Positions 44,961-55,865 of a DNA stretch of 64,000 nt are shown here, piece after piece. Position 1 is the stretch's first letter. Each line of letters opens with the position of its first letter. The stretch is from NCBI RefSeq assembly GCF_003574625.1, contig NZ_QNUJ01000006.1:62001-126000 (forward strand), read 5' to 3'. The stretch is from Shinella zoogloeoides. GTDB taxonomy: Bacteria > Pseudomonadota > Alphaproteobacteria > Rhizobiales > Rhizobiaceae. Below the pieces are notes generated by a model, which was not told the origin of the DNA, made no database searches, and was given only the letters and a program-made list of their open reading frames with translations. The translations under genes and the position numbers were made by a program.

Positions 44961-45037
44961 TGGCGCACCCGGCAGGATTCGAACCTGCGACCTTTGGAAT
45001 CGGAATCCAACACTCTATCCAGCTGAGCTACGGGTGC
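44961..45037 (-). tRNA. tRNA-Arg (anticodon CCG)
   Basis: A 77-base cloverleaf including encoded CCA: acceptor GCACCCG/CGGGTGC, D-arm AGCTCAGCTGGATAGAGT, anticodon loop TTCCGAT with CCG at the centre, and T-loop GGTTCGAATCC. It reads CGG codons. tRNA-Arg genes are common integration targets, and this one sits at the right edge of the mosaic island. Confidence 0.96.
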
Positions 45038-45153
45038 ATCCAAGGCGATGACTCGCCTGTCCGATGAGAGGGTTCTTAACCCAGGTGGGGGCGGGCTTCA
45101 ATGCGGAAATTGCGGAAATGGCAAACTGTCATAGGTTTGCCGGGGATGAAATG

Positions 45154-45178
45154 AAAGGCCGCCTATTGGGCGGCCTTT
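45154..45178. terminator. Terminator downstream of xylG
   Basis: AAAGGCCGCC/GGCGGCCTTT 10-bp stem with 5-base loop, T-ending in both directions; 12 bases after the xylG stop. Confidence 0.75.
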
Positions 45179-45189
45179 CTGGTAGGGGA

Positions 45190-45975
<786 letters not shown>

Positions 45976-45989
45976 TGGGTGGGCTCCTC

Positions 45990-47303
45990 TTACTTGGCGC
46001 GGGCGCGGTAGATCGTGTCGAGCCAGACGGCGACCACGAGGACCACACCGACAACGATGCGCTGGAACGGGGTGTCGATGCCGACCAGCACCATGCCCGA
46101 TTGCAGCGATTGCATGACGAGAGCGCCGAGCATGGCGCCCGCGATGGTGCCCATGCCGCCGCCGAGCGAGGTGCCGCCGATGACGGCGGCCGCGATGGTA
46201 TAGAGCTCGTCGAGCTCGCCCTGCGCATTGGTCGCGGCGTTGAGGCGGGCGGTCGAGATGGCGGCGGCGATGGCGCAGAGCATGCCCATCAGCGCGAAGA
46301 TCTTGACCGTGACCCAGCGCGTCTTGATGCCGGCGAGCTCGGCGGCTTCCTGGTTGCCGCCTATGGCGAAGACATAGCGGCCGAAGCGCAGGCGCGTCGA
46401 GATGAAGGTCATGACGATGCCGACGACGATGGCGATCAGCACGGGAATGGCGATGCCGTGCGGGATGAAGAGGCCGCCGTCCGGCCAGGCGATGCCGTTG
46501 GCATCGGCATATCTGCGGGCGATGGCGACGGGCCAGGGATAGCTGTTGACGACCCCGACGGCGCCGAGCACCAGCGCGCAGCCGATGGCGACGAGGAAAC
46601 ATTCGGCCCACATGGGGCGCAGCGGAAAGCCGAAGCGCTTGCGCTGCTTGCGGGAATTGGCGATCGTCGCGACGATGGCGACACAGGCGAGGGCGCCGAC
46701 GATCCAGCTTGCCGTCGCGCCGATCGAGCCCTCGGTGCCGCCGCCCATCAGGCGGAAGGTGGCGTCCATCGGGGCGACGGTGCGGCCGCTCGTGACGAAC
46801 CAGGTGGCGCCGCGCCAGACGAGCAGGCCGCCAAGCGTGACGATGAAGGACGGCACGTTCATGAAGGCGATGATCGAGCCTTGCAGCGCGCCGATGGCGG
46901 CGCCGAGCAGAAGGCCGGCGAGCAGCGTGACGATCCAGGTAGCCGGATGGTTGAAGCCGAGAAGCTGCGGCAGCAGCTCGGCCTGCAGCACGCCCATGAT
47001 CATGCCGACGAAGCCGAGGATCGAGCCGACGGAAAGGTCGATGTTGCGCGTGACGATGACCAGCACCATGCCGGTCGCCATCACGGCGACGGAGGCGGTC
47101 TGGACGGAGAGGTTCCAGAGGTTTCGCGGCGTCAGGAACAGGCCGCCGGACAGGAAGTTGAAGCCGATCCAGATGATCAGCAGCGCGCCGACCATGCCGA
47201 GCAGGCGCGTGTCGATCTCGGTCGCGCGGAAGAAGCGCTTCACCGGATTCTCGCTCGCCGAGCGCGCACGGTTGGCATGTGCGGTATTCGTGATGTCGGC
47301 CAT
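45990..47303 (-). CDS. xylH: Sugar (xylose-type) ABC transporter permease
   Basis: A 437-residue CUT2 permease with more than ten membrane helices. The length, due to an inserted loop around residues 225-300 ([15 protein letters not shown]... to DGGLFIPHG), is typical of XylH rather than RbsC. The motif [21 protein letters not shown] is the family cytoplasmic loop. Lies 14 bases before xylG. Confidence 0.87.
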   Translation of the reverse strand: MADITNTAHANRARSASENPVKRFFRATEIDTRLLGMVGALLIIWIGFNFLSGGLFLTPRNLWNLSVQTASVAVMATGMVLVIVTRNIDLSVGSILGFVGMIMGVLQAELLPQLLGFNHPATWIVTLLAGLLLGAAIGALQGSIIAFMNVPSFIVTLGGLLVWRGATWFVTSGRTVAPMDATFRLMGGGTEGSIGATASWIVGALACVAIVATIANSRKQRKRFGFPLRPMWAECFLVAIGCALVLGAVGVVNSYPWPVAIARRYADANGIAWPDGGLFIPHGIAIPVLIAIVVGIVMTFISTRLRFGRYVFAIGGNQEAAELAGIKTRWVTVKIFALMGMLCAIAAAISTARLNAATNAQGELDELYTIAAAVIGGTSLGGGMGTIAGAMLGALVMQSLQSGMVLVGIDTPFQRIVVGVVLVVAVWLDTIYRARAK

Positions 47304-47479
47304 GGTCTTGCCGTCCCCCTCACTTTTGTTGAACGTTCGTTTCGGGCACGCAGTTCGTGTGCTGCTTCTTGAAAGGATGGATCCGCATCATCCTCCGCCC
47401 GCTGTCCATCTTGCGCAAGCGCCGCAACGGTGTCGTTGCGGCGCCTGGCGATGGTCAGGTCATTACCGGTTGATCGGGC

Positions 47480-48520
47480 TCAGTCGCAGGCCGCGACCGA
47501 ACCGGTCTTCACGCCCTGGCAGGCCGCGTCCTTGGAGATCCAGCCGGCGTCGATGACGACGTTCAGGTTGTCCTTGGTGACGGGCAGGGGGGCGAGGAAC
47601 ACGGACTTCATCTCGACGCCCTTCGGGCCGCCGTTGAAGGTGGTGACGCCTTCGATCTCGTCCATGGTCTTGCCGCCGGCAAGCTCGGCCGCAATTTCCG
47701 CGGCGCGCTTGCCGAGTTCACGCGAGTCCTTCCAGACCGAGACGGTCTGCGTGCCGAGCGCGACGCGGTTGAGCGCGGCGTGGTCGGCGTCCTGGCCGGA
47801 GACCGGAACGGAGCCGGCAAGGCCCTGGGCCGCGAGCGCCGCGATCGCGCCGCCGGCGGTGCCGTCGTTCGAGGCGACGACCGCGTCGACCTTGTTGTCG
47901 TTCGCCGTCAGGAACTGCTCCATGTTCTTCTGGGCGTTCTCCGGCTTCCAGCCGTCGGTATAGGCTTCGCCGACATTCTTGATCTTGCCGGCGTCGATCG
48001 CTTCCTTCAGCACTTCCTGCTGGCCAGCGAAGAGGAAGTCGGCGTTCGGGTCGGCGGAGTTGCCCTTGATGAAGACATAGTTGCCTTCCGGCTTCACCTT
48101 GAACACTTCGCGGGCCTGCATGCGGCCGACTTCCTTGTTGTCGAAGGTGATGTAGAAGGCGGCCGGGTTTTCGATCAGGCGGTCGTAGCCGACGACCGGG
48201 ATGCCTTCCGCCGCGGCCTTCTCGATGGCCGGGCCGATGGCGTCGGAATCCTGCGCCAGGACGATGATGGCGTTGGCGCCCTGTGCGATCAGCGATTCGA
48301 TGTCGGTGAGCTGCTTGGCGGCGGACGACTGGGCGTCAGCGGAAATGTACTTGTCGCCGGAAGCCTCGAGCGCTGTCTTGATGGCGGCTTCGTCGGTTTT
48401 CCAGCGCTCTTCCTGGAAGTTGGACCAGGAGACGCCGACGACGAGGTCCTTGGCGTGAACGGCGGAATGCATGGAAACGATGATGGCAGCCCCTGCCATC
48501 AGCTTCAAAACGGATTTCAT
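47480..48520 (-). CDS. xylF: D-xylose-type periplasmic binding protein
   Basis: 346 residues with signal peptide (2-22, cleavage after VHA-KD) and a ribose-type Peripla_BP fold. The stretches [16 protein letters not shown] and [17 protein letters not shown] are characteristic of XylF. It binds D-xylose or a close aldose and feeds XylHG. Start 48520 follows GGGAGGAGAT. A 176-base gap to xylH contains no frame and probably lowers permease expression. Confidence 0.88.
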   Translation of the reverse strand: MKSVLKLMAGAAIIVSMHSAVHAKDLVVGVSWSNFQEERWKTDEAAIKTALEASGDKYISADAQSSAAKQLTDIESLIAQGANAIIVLAQDSDAIGPAIEKAAAEGIPVVGYDRLIENPAAFYITFDNKEVGRMQAREVFKVKPEGNYVFIKGNSADPNADFLFAGQQEVLKEAIDAGKIKNVGEAYTDGWKPENAQKNMEQFLTANDNKVDAVVASNDGTAGGAIAALAAQGLAGSVPVSGQDADHAALNRVALGTQTVSVWKDSRELGKRAAEIAAELAGGKTMDEIEGVTTFNGGPKGVEMKSVFLAPLPVTKDNLNVVIDAGWISKDAACQGVKTGSVAACD

Positions 48521-48626
48521 CTTATCTCCTCCCAAGTGAACACCGGCCGCCTGGACGAATCCCGTCCTTTCAACGACCGGCCACGATAACACTGTCTCGA
48601 TAACCCCTCCCGACACGCCGGGACTT

Positions 48627-48647
48627 TTTTCTCGACAGTCGAGAAAA
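48627..48647. promoter_or_regulatory. ROK-type operator between xylF and its regulator
   Basis: A perfect 21-bp palindrome TTTTCTCGAC-A-GTCGAGAAAA in the divergent region, with the TTTCTCGA half-site style of ROK repressors. Placed to control both xylF and the regulator gene. Confidence 0.65.
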
Positions 48648-48764
48648 TAAATGTCAGATGTTTCGAAGGCTGTCAACAAGGCTTTGACGGCTCTTGAACG
48701 GCGGCGTGACAGGTGCTTTGGAGGGGCATGTGTTGCATCTCATGAAAGCGGGCGGAAACAGGCG

Positions 48765-49985
48765 ATGCTGGTGAAGTCGAGCACGGAGCTTGTGCGTCAG
48801 CAGAACAGCGCGCTCGTGCTCGCCTCGCTGCGCCGGCATGGACCGCTCGCCCATACCGATATTTCCCAGCATACCGGCCTTGCCTCGGCGACCGTCTCGG
48901 CTATCACGGCGGAGCTAGAAAAGGCCGATGTGCTGGAGCGGCGCGAGCAGCAGGCGACCGCAATGCGCGGGCGGCCTCGCGTCATCTTCGGCCAGCGGCG
49001 CGCGGCCGGCTATCTCATCGCGGTGCGCATTTCCTCCGACATCGTGCAATATTCGCTGGCTGACTATGGCGGCACGCTGATCGACCGGTTCGAGGAAGCG
49101 CGCAACCATGCGGACAGCTCGACGGAGCCCTTTGCGGCAGCCTTCGTGGCGGCGCTGGAGAAGCTTGCGAGCCGGTCGCGGATCGCGCGGGAAGACGTGC
49201 TCGTCGTTTCGATCAGCAGCAAGGGGCTCGTCGATCCGGCGCTTGCGCGGCTCGTCTGGTCGCCGATCTTCGGTTCGCGGCAGGTGGATTTCGCCGCGCT
49301 GCTCCAGCCACATTGGCGGGCGAAGATCCTGCTCAGCAACGAGACGCTGCTCGTCGCGCATGCCATGGCGCTGCGCATGGAGCGGGCCGGCATGGAAAAC
49401 CTGCATTCCGTCGCCGCGCTATCGCTCGGCCACAGCATTGGCCTCGGCATCGCGCGGTTCGACCGCTCCGGCGAACTGTCGGTAACCGCGCCGAATTTCG
49501 GGCACATGCTGAATTCGTCGGACGGCAAGCTGTGCCGCTGCGGCTCGCAGGGATGCATCGAGGCCTCTGCCGGCTTCTACGGCATCCTGCGCACGGCCTT
49601 CGAGGTGCCGCCGGATACGATTCCCGCCAAGTTCGTGCCGCTGGCCGAGATGGACAAGATCGCGCTTCGGGCCCGGCAGGGGCATCGCATGTCGGAATAT
49701 GCCTTCCGCCAGGCCGGGCTTGCGCTGGGGCAGGGGCTGTCGCGCATGGTCAGCCTCCACGAGAGCATGCCCATCGCCATCACCGGCCCCGGCACGCGCT
49801 ATTTCGATCTCATGCGGCGCGGTCTCGAGGAGGGGCTGGCGCAGTCGCAGCAGGTCCGCCTCTTCGGCGCGCCGCCGATCACCGTCGTGCCGGAGGAGGC
49901 GACGCTGGTGCTGGAGGGCCATCTCGACCGGGCATTGGCGGAGATGGATCACGATATCATCGCGGCGCGGACGAGCGGGGATTAA
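48765..49985 (+). CDS. ROK-family transcriptional repressor (XylR-like)
   Basis: 406 residues: N-terminal winged helix (HTDISQHTGLASATVSAITA, residues about 28-47) then a ROK domain with the zinc-binding CRCGSQGCIEA and kinase-like GTR. It is divergent from xylFHG, with a palindrome between them, so it probably represses xylose uptake. ATG 48765 is chosen as the normal N-terminus; the frame is open from 48651 but the extension runs close to the operator. Confidence 0.85.
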   Translation: MLVKSSTELVRQQNSALVLASLRRHGPLAHTDISQHTGLASATVSAITAELEKADVLERREQQATAMRGRPRVIFGQRRAAGYLIAVRISSDIVQYSLADYGGTLIDRFEEARNHADSSTEPFAAAFVAALEKLASRSRIAREDVLVVSISSKGLVDPALARLVWSPIFGSRQVDFAALLQPHWRAKILLSNETLLVAHAMALRMERAGMENLHSVAALSLGHSIGLGIARFDRSGELSVTAPNFGHMLNSSDGKLCRCGSQGCIEASAGFYGILRTAFEVPPDTIPAKFVPLAEMDKIALRARQGHRMSEYAFRQAGLALGQGLSRMVSLHESMPIAITGPGTRYFDLMRRGLEEGLAQSQQVRLFGAPPITVVPEEATLVLEGHLDRALAEMDHDIIAARTSGD

Positions 49986-50004
49986 GGGCGCGCCCGCCGG
50001 ACGC

Positions 50005-50034
50005 AAAAAGACCGGGCGATGGAACCGCCCGGTC
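50005..50034 (-). terminator. Rho-independent terminator of the leftward cyclitol operon
   Basis: Minus strand GACCGGGCG/CGCCCGGTC 9-bp stem (50026-50034 with 50010-50018), then five T (50009-50005). It lies about 25 bases after the dehydrogenase stop. Confidence 0.85.
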
Positions 50035-50058
50035 AGGTGTCCTGGGAGTCGTCTTCCG

Positions 50059-51051
50059 TCAGCCGACGGCGATCTGGCGCTTTTCTTCCACCGACTTCAC
50101 GGCCGCGTCGGCCAGCGCGAGGGCGGCGAGGCCGTCGGCGCCGGAGGGCGAGATGGCGGCGCCCTTCTCGATGGCGGCGATGAAGGCCGCGATCTCGTTG
50201 GCATAGGCCTCGGTGTAGCGGGTCATGAAGAAATCGTGCAGCGGCGGGCGGGTGTAGCCGTCGCCGTTGGCGATCTCGATGGAGACCGGGCGCTGGTTCT
50301 CGGCGGAGACGACGCCCTTGGAGCCGTGCACCTCGATGCGCTGGTCGTAGCCGTAGGTGGCGCGGCGGGAGTTCGAGATGATCGCCTGCCTGCCGGACTT
50401 CGTCTGCAGGATGACGGAGACGCTGTCATAGTCGCCGGCCTTGCCGATTTCCGGATCGACCAGCACGGCGGCCGTCGCCGATACCGAGACGACCTCTTCG
50501 CCCAGCAGGAAGCGGGCCATGTCGAAGTCGTGGATGGTCATGTCGCGGAAGATGCCGCCGGAGCGCTTGATATAGTCGACCGGCGGGGCGCCGGGGTCGC
50601 GCGAGGTGATCGTCACCATCTCGACGTCGCCGATGCGGCCGTCGTCGATGGCCTTGCGGACGGCCATGAAATGCGGGTCGAAGCGGCGGTTGAAGCCGAC
50701 CATCAGCTTGCCCTTGGTCTCGTCCACGACCTTCATGCAGGCGCGGACGCGGTCGATGTCGAGGTCAATCGGCTTTTCGCAGAAGATGGCCTTGCCGGCG
50801 CGGGAGAAGCGCTCGATGAGATCGGCATGGGTGTCGGTCGGCGTGCAGATCACGACGGCGTCGATGTCCTTGGCGGCTTCGATCGCCTCGATGGTGCGGA
50901 CCTCGCAGCCATACTGCTTGGCGATGGCATCGGCGGCGGCGGGAAAGGCATCGGCGACGGCGACGAGCACGGCATCGGGATTGCCGGTCACGGCCTTGGC
51001 GTGGACCTTGCCGATACGGCCTGCGCCGAGAAGACCAAATCTCACAGTCAT
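50059..51051 (-). CDS. iolG: Inositol 2-dehydrogenase / MocA-like Gfo/Idh oxidoreductase
   Basis: 330 residues. Rossmann GLLGAGRIGKVHAKAV, CEKPIDLD lysine motif (K near 95) and RDMTIHDFDMARFLLG with Asp/His near 170, as in bacterial inositol dehydrogenases. It oxidises myo- or scyllo-inositol-type cyclitols with NAD; MocA of rhizopine catabolism belongs to the same family, so the substrate could be scyllo-inosamine-related. Start 51051 follows AGAGAGA; an ATG two codons earlier is possible. Confidence 0.87.
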   Translation of the reverse strand: MTVRFGLLGAGRIGKVHAKAVTGNPDAVLVAVADAFPAAADAIAKQYGCEVRTIEAIEAAKDIDAVVICTPTDTHADLIERFSRAGKAIFCEKPIDLDIDRVRACMKVVDETKGKLMVGFNRRFDPHFMAVRKAIDDGRIGDVEMVTITSRDPGAPPVDYIKRSGGIFRDMTIHDFDMARFLLGEEVVSVSATAAVLVDPEIGKAGDYDSVSVILQTKSGRQAIISNSRRATYGYDQRIEVHGSKGVVSAENQRPVSIEIANGDGYTRPPLHDFFMTRYTEAYANEIAAFIAAIEKGAAISPSGADGLAALALADAAVKSVEEKRQIAVG

Positions 51052-51152
51052 CTTCATTCTCTCTGGTATACTGCCGGCCACGCCGGCGGGGAGGGACGGG
51101 GCGATGCGCTCGCCCCGCGAAGGCGCCGCGGCCGGGGCCGCGGAGATTGGGA

Positions 51153-52172
51153 TCAGACCTTGCGCTTCTTCTGGCGGTAGACGTCGACGACGACGGCGGC
51201 CACGATGATCACGCCCTTGACGATCTCCTGGTAAAAAGCATCGACGCGCAGGAAGGTAAAGCCCGATGTCATGACGCCGAGGATGACGGTGCCGATGACC
51301 GTGCCGGTGATGCGGCCGACGCCGCCGGCAAGCGAGGTGCCGCCGATGACGGTCGCGGCGATGGCGTCGAGTTCGTACATCACGCCCATGCCGGCCTGCG
51401 CGGTCTGGGCTCTTGCCGCGGTGACGACGCCGGCAAGACCGGCAAGCGCCCCGGCGATGGCATAGACCTTCACCAGATGGGATTCGACGTTGATGCCGGA
51501 GACGCGGGCGGCCTGCACGTTCGCGCCGATGGCATAGGTGAACTTGCCGTAGCGGGTGTAGCGCAGCGCGATGTGGAAGATCACCGCGACGACGAGGAAG
51601 ATCACGACGGGCCAGATGCCGGTGCCGATGAAGTTGAACTGCTCGGTGAGGCCGGAGACCGGTTGGCCCTTGGTGTACCACTTGGAAATGCCGCGGGCCG
51701 AGACCATCATGCCGAGCGTGGCGATGAAGGGCGGGATCTTGGTCTTGGCGATGAGCTGGCCGTTGACGATGCCGGCCAGGAGGCCGACGCCGATGCCGAC
51801 GGCAACCGGCACGATGACCGGAAGGTCCGTCAGCGAGGGATAGAGCGCGCGCGGCCAGGTCGAGGCCTGGGCGAGCGAGGCCGTGAACATCGCCGTCATG
51901 CCGACCACCGAGCCGGACGACAGGTCGATGCCCCCGGTGATGATGACCTGCGTCACCCCGACGGCGATGATGCCGATGACCGAGACCTGCAGAATGATGA
52001 TCGTCAGGCGCTGCGAGTTCATCAGGAAGCTCTGGCCGACGAAGATCCAGCCGAGGATTTCGTAGACCAGCGCGATGCCGACGAGGACGAGAAAGATGTT
52101 GAGTTCCGGCGGCAGCCGGCGGGCAGATTTCTGCGCGGCGACCTGGGCCTGCGCTGCGGAATTCGTGCTCAT
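51153..52172 (-). CDS. iatP: Inositol/rhizopine ABC transporter permease
   Basis: A 339-residue CUT2 permease with about eight to ten helices; GVTQVIITGGIDLSSGSVVG and ATVIGGTSLAGGVGRITG are the family signatures. It lies between the ATPase gene and the dehydrogenase, and moves the cyclitol delivered by the binding protein. Confidence 0.85.
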   Translation of the reverse strand: MSTNSAAQAQVAAQKSARRLPPELNIFLVLVGIALVYEILGWIFVGQSFLMNSQRLTIIILQVSVIGIIAVGVTQVIITGGIDLSSGSVVGMTAMFTASLAQASTWPRALYPSLTDLPVIVPVAVGIGVGLLAGIVNGQLIAKTKIPPFIATLGMMVSARGISKWYTKGQPVSGLTEQFNFIGTGIWPVVIFLVVAVIFHIALRYTRYGKFTYAIGANVQAARVSGINVESHLVKVYAIAGALAGLAGVVTAARAQTAQAGMGVMYELDAIAATVIGGTSLAGGVGRITGTVIGTVILGVMTSGFTFLRVDAFYQEIVKGVIIVAAVVVDVYRQKKRKV

Positions 52173-52221
52173 GATTACCTCCCTTGCGGCCGCTCGGCGG
52201 CCCTGAACTTACTGGCCGGGC

Positions 52222-53760
52222 TCACTGGGCCGCCAGTTCCATCACCCTGACCTGCGTCGCCTCGGCGCGGTCGAGGATGCCGGTGACGCGGCCCTCGTGC
52301 ATGACCATGACGCGGTCGCTCATGCCGAGCACTTCCGGCATTTCCGACGAGATCATGATGACGGCGACGCCGTCGCGGGCGAGTTCCGTGACGAAGCGGT
52401 GGATTTCCGCCTTCGCGCCGACATCGATGCCGCGCGTCGGCTCGTCGAGGATGAGGATGCGCGGATTGGTGAGCAGCCAGCGGCCGATCAGCACCTTCTG
52501 CTGGTTGCCGCCCGAAAGGTTCTCGATCCTTTCGGAAAGGTTCGGCGTCTTGACGCGCAGCTTCCGGCTCATCTCCTCGCAGACCTTGCTCAGCGCCCCC
52601 TCCTGGACGAAGCCGTTCTTGACGAACTTGTCCTGCAGCACGGCGATCTGCATGTTTTCCAGGATATCGAGGATCAGCAGACAGCCGGTATCCTTGCGGT
52701 CCTCCGTCAGGAACGCCATGCGATGTTTGATCGCCGTGTTCGGGCTGTCGATCGCGACTTCCTTGCCGTTGATCGAGATCGTGCCGGAAGTGGCGGGCGT
52801 CACGCCGAAGATCGTCTCTGCGACATTCGAGCGGCCCGAGCCGACGAGGCCGGCGAGGCCGAGGATTTCACCGGCGCGCACGTCGAAGGAAACGTCGTGG
52901 AAGACGCCCTTGAGGGTGAGGTTCTTCACCGACAGGACGACGTCGCCGATCGGCACTTCCTCCTTCGGGAACATCTGGGTGATCTCGCGGCCGACCATCA
53001 TGCGGATGATGTCGTCGCGCGTCACGTCGGTCGAGGCGTGGGTGCCGATATACTTGCCGTCGCGGAACACCGAGAATTCGTCGGCGATCTCGAACAGCTC
53101 GTTCATCTTGTGGGTGATGTAGACGATGCCGATGCCCTGCGAGCGCAGGTCCCGGATGATGGTGAAGAGATGCTCCACCTCGCGTTCCGTCAGGGCCGAA
53201 GTCGGCTCGTCCATGATGAGGACGTCGCTCTCGTAGGAGACGGCCTTGGCGATCTCGACCATCTGGCGGTTGGCGACGGAGAGGTCGCGCACCTGCGTTT
53301 CCGGGTCCATCGCGATGTTGAGGCGCTTGAAGAGCTCGGCCGTCTTGCGGTGCATCTCGCCGTGATCGACGAAGCCGAAGCGGTTCTTCGGTTCGCGGCG
53401 GATCCAGATGTTCTCCGCGACCGTCATGAAGGGCATCAGGTTCAGTTCCTGATGGATCATGGCGATGCCGTTTTCCAGCGCGTCGAGCGGCGATGCGAGC
53501 CGGATCTTCTGGCCCTTCAGCAGCACCTCGCCCTGATCGGGCGTGTAGATGCCGGCGAGGATCTTCATCAGGGTGGATTTGCCGGCGCCGTTCTCGCCCA
53601 TCAGGGCGTGCACGGTGCCGCGCTTCAGCTTGAACTGGACGTCGTCGAGCGCGACGACGCCGGGGAATTCCTTGCGGATGCCTTCCGCGGACAGAAGATA
53701 TTCCGCATTCGGAATGGCGCCGCTTGCACGAACCGCGGCCATGGTGGTCGGGCTGACCAT
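52222..53760 (-). CDS. iatA: Inositol/rhizopine ABC transporter ATP-binding protein
   Basis: 512 residues with two ABC domains. The first has Walker [10 protein letters not shown] and DEPTSALT; the second has the degenerate GLVGSGRSN Walker A usual for CUT2 ATPases, with LSGGNQQK and [10 protein letters not shown]. Twin-domain organisation as in RbsA/MglA. Follows the binding protein after a strong hairpin. Confidence 0.88.
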   Translation of the reverse strand: MVSPTTMAAVRASGAIPNAEYLLSAEGIRKEFPGVVALDDVQFKLKRGTVHALMGENGAGKSTLMKILAGIYTPDQGEVLLKGQKIRLASPLDALENGIAMIHQELNLMPFMTVAENIWIRREPKNRFGFVDHGEMHRKTAELFKRLNIAMDPETQVRDLSVANRQMVEIAKAVSYESDVLIMDEPTSALTEREVEHLFTIIRDLRSQGIGIVYITHKMNELFEIADEFSVFRDGKYIGTHASTDVTRDDIIRMMVGREITQMFPKEEVPIGDVVLSVKNLTLKGVFHDVSFDVRAGEILGLAGLVGSGRSNVAETIFGVTPATSGTISINGKEVAIDSPNTAIKHRMAFLTEDRKDTGCLLILDILENMQIAVLQDKFVKNGFVQEGALSKVCEEMSRKLRVKTPNLSERIENLSGGNQQKVLIGRWLLTNPRILILDEPTRGIDVGAKAEIHRFVTELARDGVAVIMISSEMPEVLGMSDRVMVMHEGRVTGILDRAEATQVRVMELAAQ

Positions 53761-53795
53761 CGTGTTCCTCCCTCCCGGAGCATCTGAAACGGGTC

Positions 53796-53825
53796 GGACG
53801 CGCGCACGCAGGCGTGCGCGCGTCC
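53796..53825. repeat. Intercistronic hairpin between binding protein and ATPase
   Basis: A perfect 13-bp GC stem (53796-53808 with 53813-53825), CAGG loop, no T-run. Likely raises the ratio of binding protein to transporter by protecting upstream mRNA; the same layout occurs after smoE. Confidence 0.6.
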
Positions 53826-53866
53826 CTGGATCAATCTGGCAGTTTTATCGTTTGCCGGCGAGCCGG

Positions 53867-54796
53867 TCAGTTCTTCGCCTGGAAGTCGGCGATGTTCGCC
53901 GGGGTCACGAGCTGGAAGGGGATGTAGACCTTGGTATCCACCTTCTCGCCCTTGGCGAGCTTCAGCGCGGCGTCGACCGAGCCCTTGCCCTGACCGGCGG
54001 CATCCTGGAACACGGTGGCGTCGAGGTCGCCGGCAGCCATGGCGGCGAGCGCGTCCTGCGTGGCGTCGACACCGGCGACGACGACGCTGTCCATCGAGCG
54101 GCCGGCGGCCTTCAGGGCCTGGATCGCGCCGATGGCCATTTCGTCATTGTTGGAGATGACGGCATCGAATTCCACGCCGGCGGAGAGCCAGTTGGTCATC
54201 AGGTCCGAGCCCTGCGTGCGCGACCAGTTGGCGGTCTGCTCCTCGACGATCTCGAGGCCCTTGCACTCGTCGGTGGCGATGACGTCCTTGACGTCCTGCG
54301 TGCGCATGCGGGCGGCCTGGTTGGAAAGCTCGCCCATCATGACGACGACCTTGCCCTTGCCGTTCAGCAGGCGGCAGACTTCCTTGGTTTCCAGCGTGCC
54401 GGATTCCTGCTCGTTGGAGGCGACGAAGGCCTGCTTTTCCGGCAGTTCGTTGATGTTGGCCGGCTCGCGGTTGACATAGACCAGCGGAATGCCGGCATCG
54501 GCGGCGGCCTTGGAGAGCGCGGCGGTCGCGTCGGTATCGACCGGGTTCACGATGATGGCGCTGACGCCCGAGGCGATGAAGTTCTGGACCTGGCTCTGCT
54601 GTTTGGCGACGTCGTTCTGGGCGTCCTCGATCTGCAGCTCGACGCCGTCGAGCGTCTTGGCATAGTCGGACATGCCGTTGCGCAGGACGGTCAGGAAGTT
54701 GTCGTCGAACAGCGCCATGGAAACGCCGATCGTTTCGGCATGGGCGGCCGTGGACATCATGACGGCGAGCGCCGAACCAAGAATGAATTTTTTCAT
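53867..54796 (-). CDS. ibpA: Inositol/rhizopine-type periplasmic binding protein (IbpA/MocB-like)
   Basis: 309 residues: signal peptide (KFILGSALAVMMSTAAHA, cleavage after AHA) and a ribose-type binding fold (IGVSMALFDDNFLTVLRNGM, NPVDTDATAAL, VISNNDEMAIGAIQALK). Proteins with this sequence style are annotated as rhizopine- or inositol-binding proteins in rhizobia. The IolR-like box upstream favours inositol-family ligands. Start 54796 follows GGAGGAG. Confidence 0.87.
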   Translation of the reverse strand: MKKFILGSALAVMMSTAAHAETIGVSMALFDDNFLTVLRNGMSDYAKTLDGVELQIEDAQNDVAKQQSQVQNFIASGVSAIIVNPVDTDATAALSKAAADAGIPLVYVNREPANINELPEKQAFVASNEQESGTLETKEVCRLLNGKGKVVVMMGELSNQAARMRTQDVKDVIATDECKGLEIVEEQTANWSRTQGSDLMTNWLSAGVEFDAVISNNDEMAIGAIQALKAAGRSMDSVVVAGVDATQDALAAMAAGDLDATVFQDAAGQGKGSVDAALKLAKGEKVDTKVYIPFQLVTPANIADFQAKN

Positions 54797-54936
54797 GTTG
54801 TTCTCCTCCTCAACATGGTGTCCGGCGGCACCACAGATCAACCGGAAGACCGACCCTTGCAGGACGGCCCGCCCCCTGCTCCTCCCGGGATGCAAAAGGC
54901 CAAAACAGAATAAACAAACCGCGAATTCCGTATTGC

Positions 54937-54950
54937 GGAATGTTTATTCC
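54937..54950. promoter_or_regulatory. IolR-type operator (GGAA-N6-TTCC)
   Basis: GGAA-TGTTTA-TTCC, an exact match to the GGAA-N6-TTCC motif reported for the RpiR-type regulator IolR of rhizobial inositol genes, 140 bases before the binding-protein gene. A flanking ATTCCG...CGGAAT dyad extends it. No iolR is in the window, so regulation would be in trans. Confidence 0.55.
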
Positions 54951-55052
54951 ATTTTCTGCCCGGGACGTCAAGCCCGTTCCATTTTTGCGATAAGGCAAGG
55001 CCCGGGTCCTGGGGAAAAATGCCGGCGGCAGGGGCCGCCGGCATGAGGCTTT

Positions 55053-55865
55053 TCAGATATTTGCGCGTAGGAAAGCGACGCTTTCGGCAACGGCGGCCTT
55101 CGGGTCCGCGACGTCGTGAACGGAAGGCGAGAAGGGCTCGAAGGAGAGCGGCCCGGCATAGCCGGCGGCCAACAGGGCCTTGATCTGGCCGGCATTGTCG
55201 AGGCGATCCTTCGGGCCGACGAGGACGCGGTGGCCGTCGCGCATGTCGGAAACGGAGACCGCAGGGTCCTCGACGCCGGAAATGTGCACGAGGCCGGTGA
55301 GGCCGGCGAAGAGGTCGGGCTCGCCGGCAAGGTGGTGGTGGAACGTGTCGTGCACCAGGCGGAACGTCGCTTCGCCGCCGACGGCGCGGATCGCTTCGGC
55401 CGCCTCGCGCTTGGAGCGCAGCGAGCAGATCTCGAAGCCGAGCGGCTCGACGAGGCCGACGATGCCGGCGGCGTCGAGCAGGGGCTTCAGGGCCGTCAGC
55501 GCCGTGCGCAGGTTTTCCTGCCGCTCGCCGTCGGCCTGGCCGGTGCCGTCGTTCTTCGGCACGAGCACCAGCGCGCGGGCGCCGCAGGCGCTGGCATAAT
55601 CGATGAGGTCCTTCGCCTCGGCGGCGCGGGCGGGCGTCCACTCGTTGAAGCGCTGGAGCGCGTTGATCGAGATGATCGTGACGCCGTGGCGCTCGGCGAG
55701 GGCCTTCACCTCGGTCGGCGTCGTGCCGTCGAGGATGGCGTTGCCGTCGAGGTCGTTGCGAATCTCCACCGCCTTCATGCCGAGGGAGACGGCAAGGGCG
55801 AAGAAGGCGTCCAGCTTGAGGCCGGGGGCCGTCATGTGGTTGAGGGCGAAATCAAGGGGCGGCAT
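55053..55865 (-). CDS. TIM-barrel sugar-phosphate isomerase/epimerase-like protein (inosose isomerase/MocC-like)
   Basis: 270 residues, AP-endonuclease-2-type TIM barrel. Metal-binding residues appear in GLVEPLGF, RLVHDTFHHHLAG, GLVHISGVEDP and LSFEPFSP. Relatives isomerise or epimerise 2-keto-inositols (IolI, IolH) or act in rhizopine catabolism (MocC). Start 55865 follows GGAGGA. Separated by 250 bases from the transporter genes, with its own operator region upstream. Confidence 0.83.
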   Translation of the reverse strand: MPPLDFALNHMTAPGLKLDAFFALAVSLGMKAVEIRNDLDGNAILDGTTPTEVKALAERHGVTIISINALQRFNEWTPARAAEAKDLIDYASACGARALVLVPKNDGTGQADGERQENLRTALTALKPLLDAAGIVGLVEPLGFEICSLRSKREAAEAIRAVGGEATFRLVHDTFHHHLAGEPDLFAGLTGLVHISGVEDPAVSVSDMRDGHRVLVGPKDRLDNAGQIKALLAAGYAGPLSFEPFSPSVHDVADPKAAVAESVAFLRANI

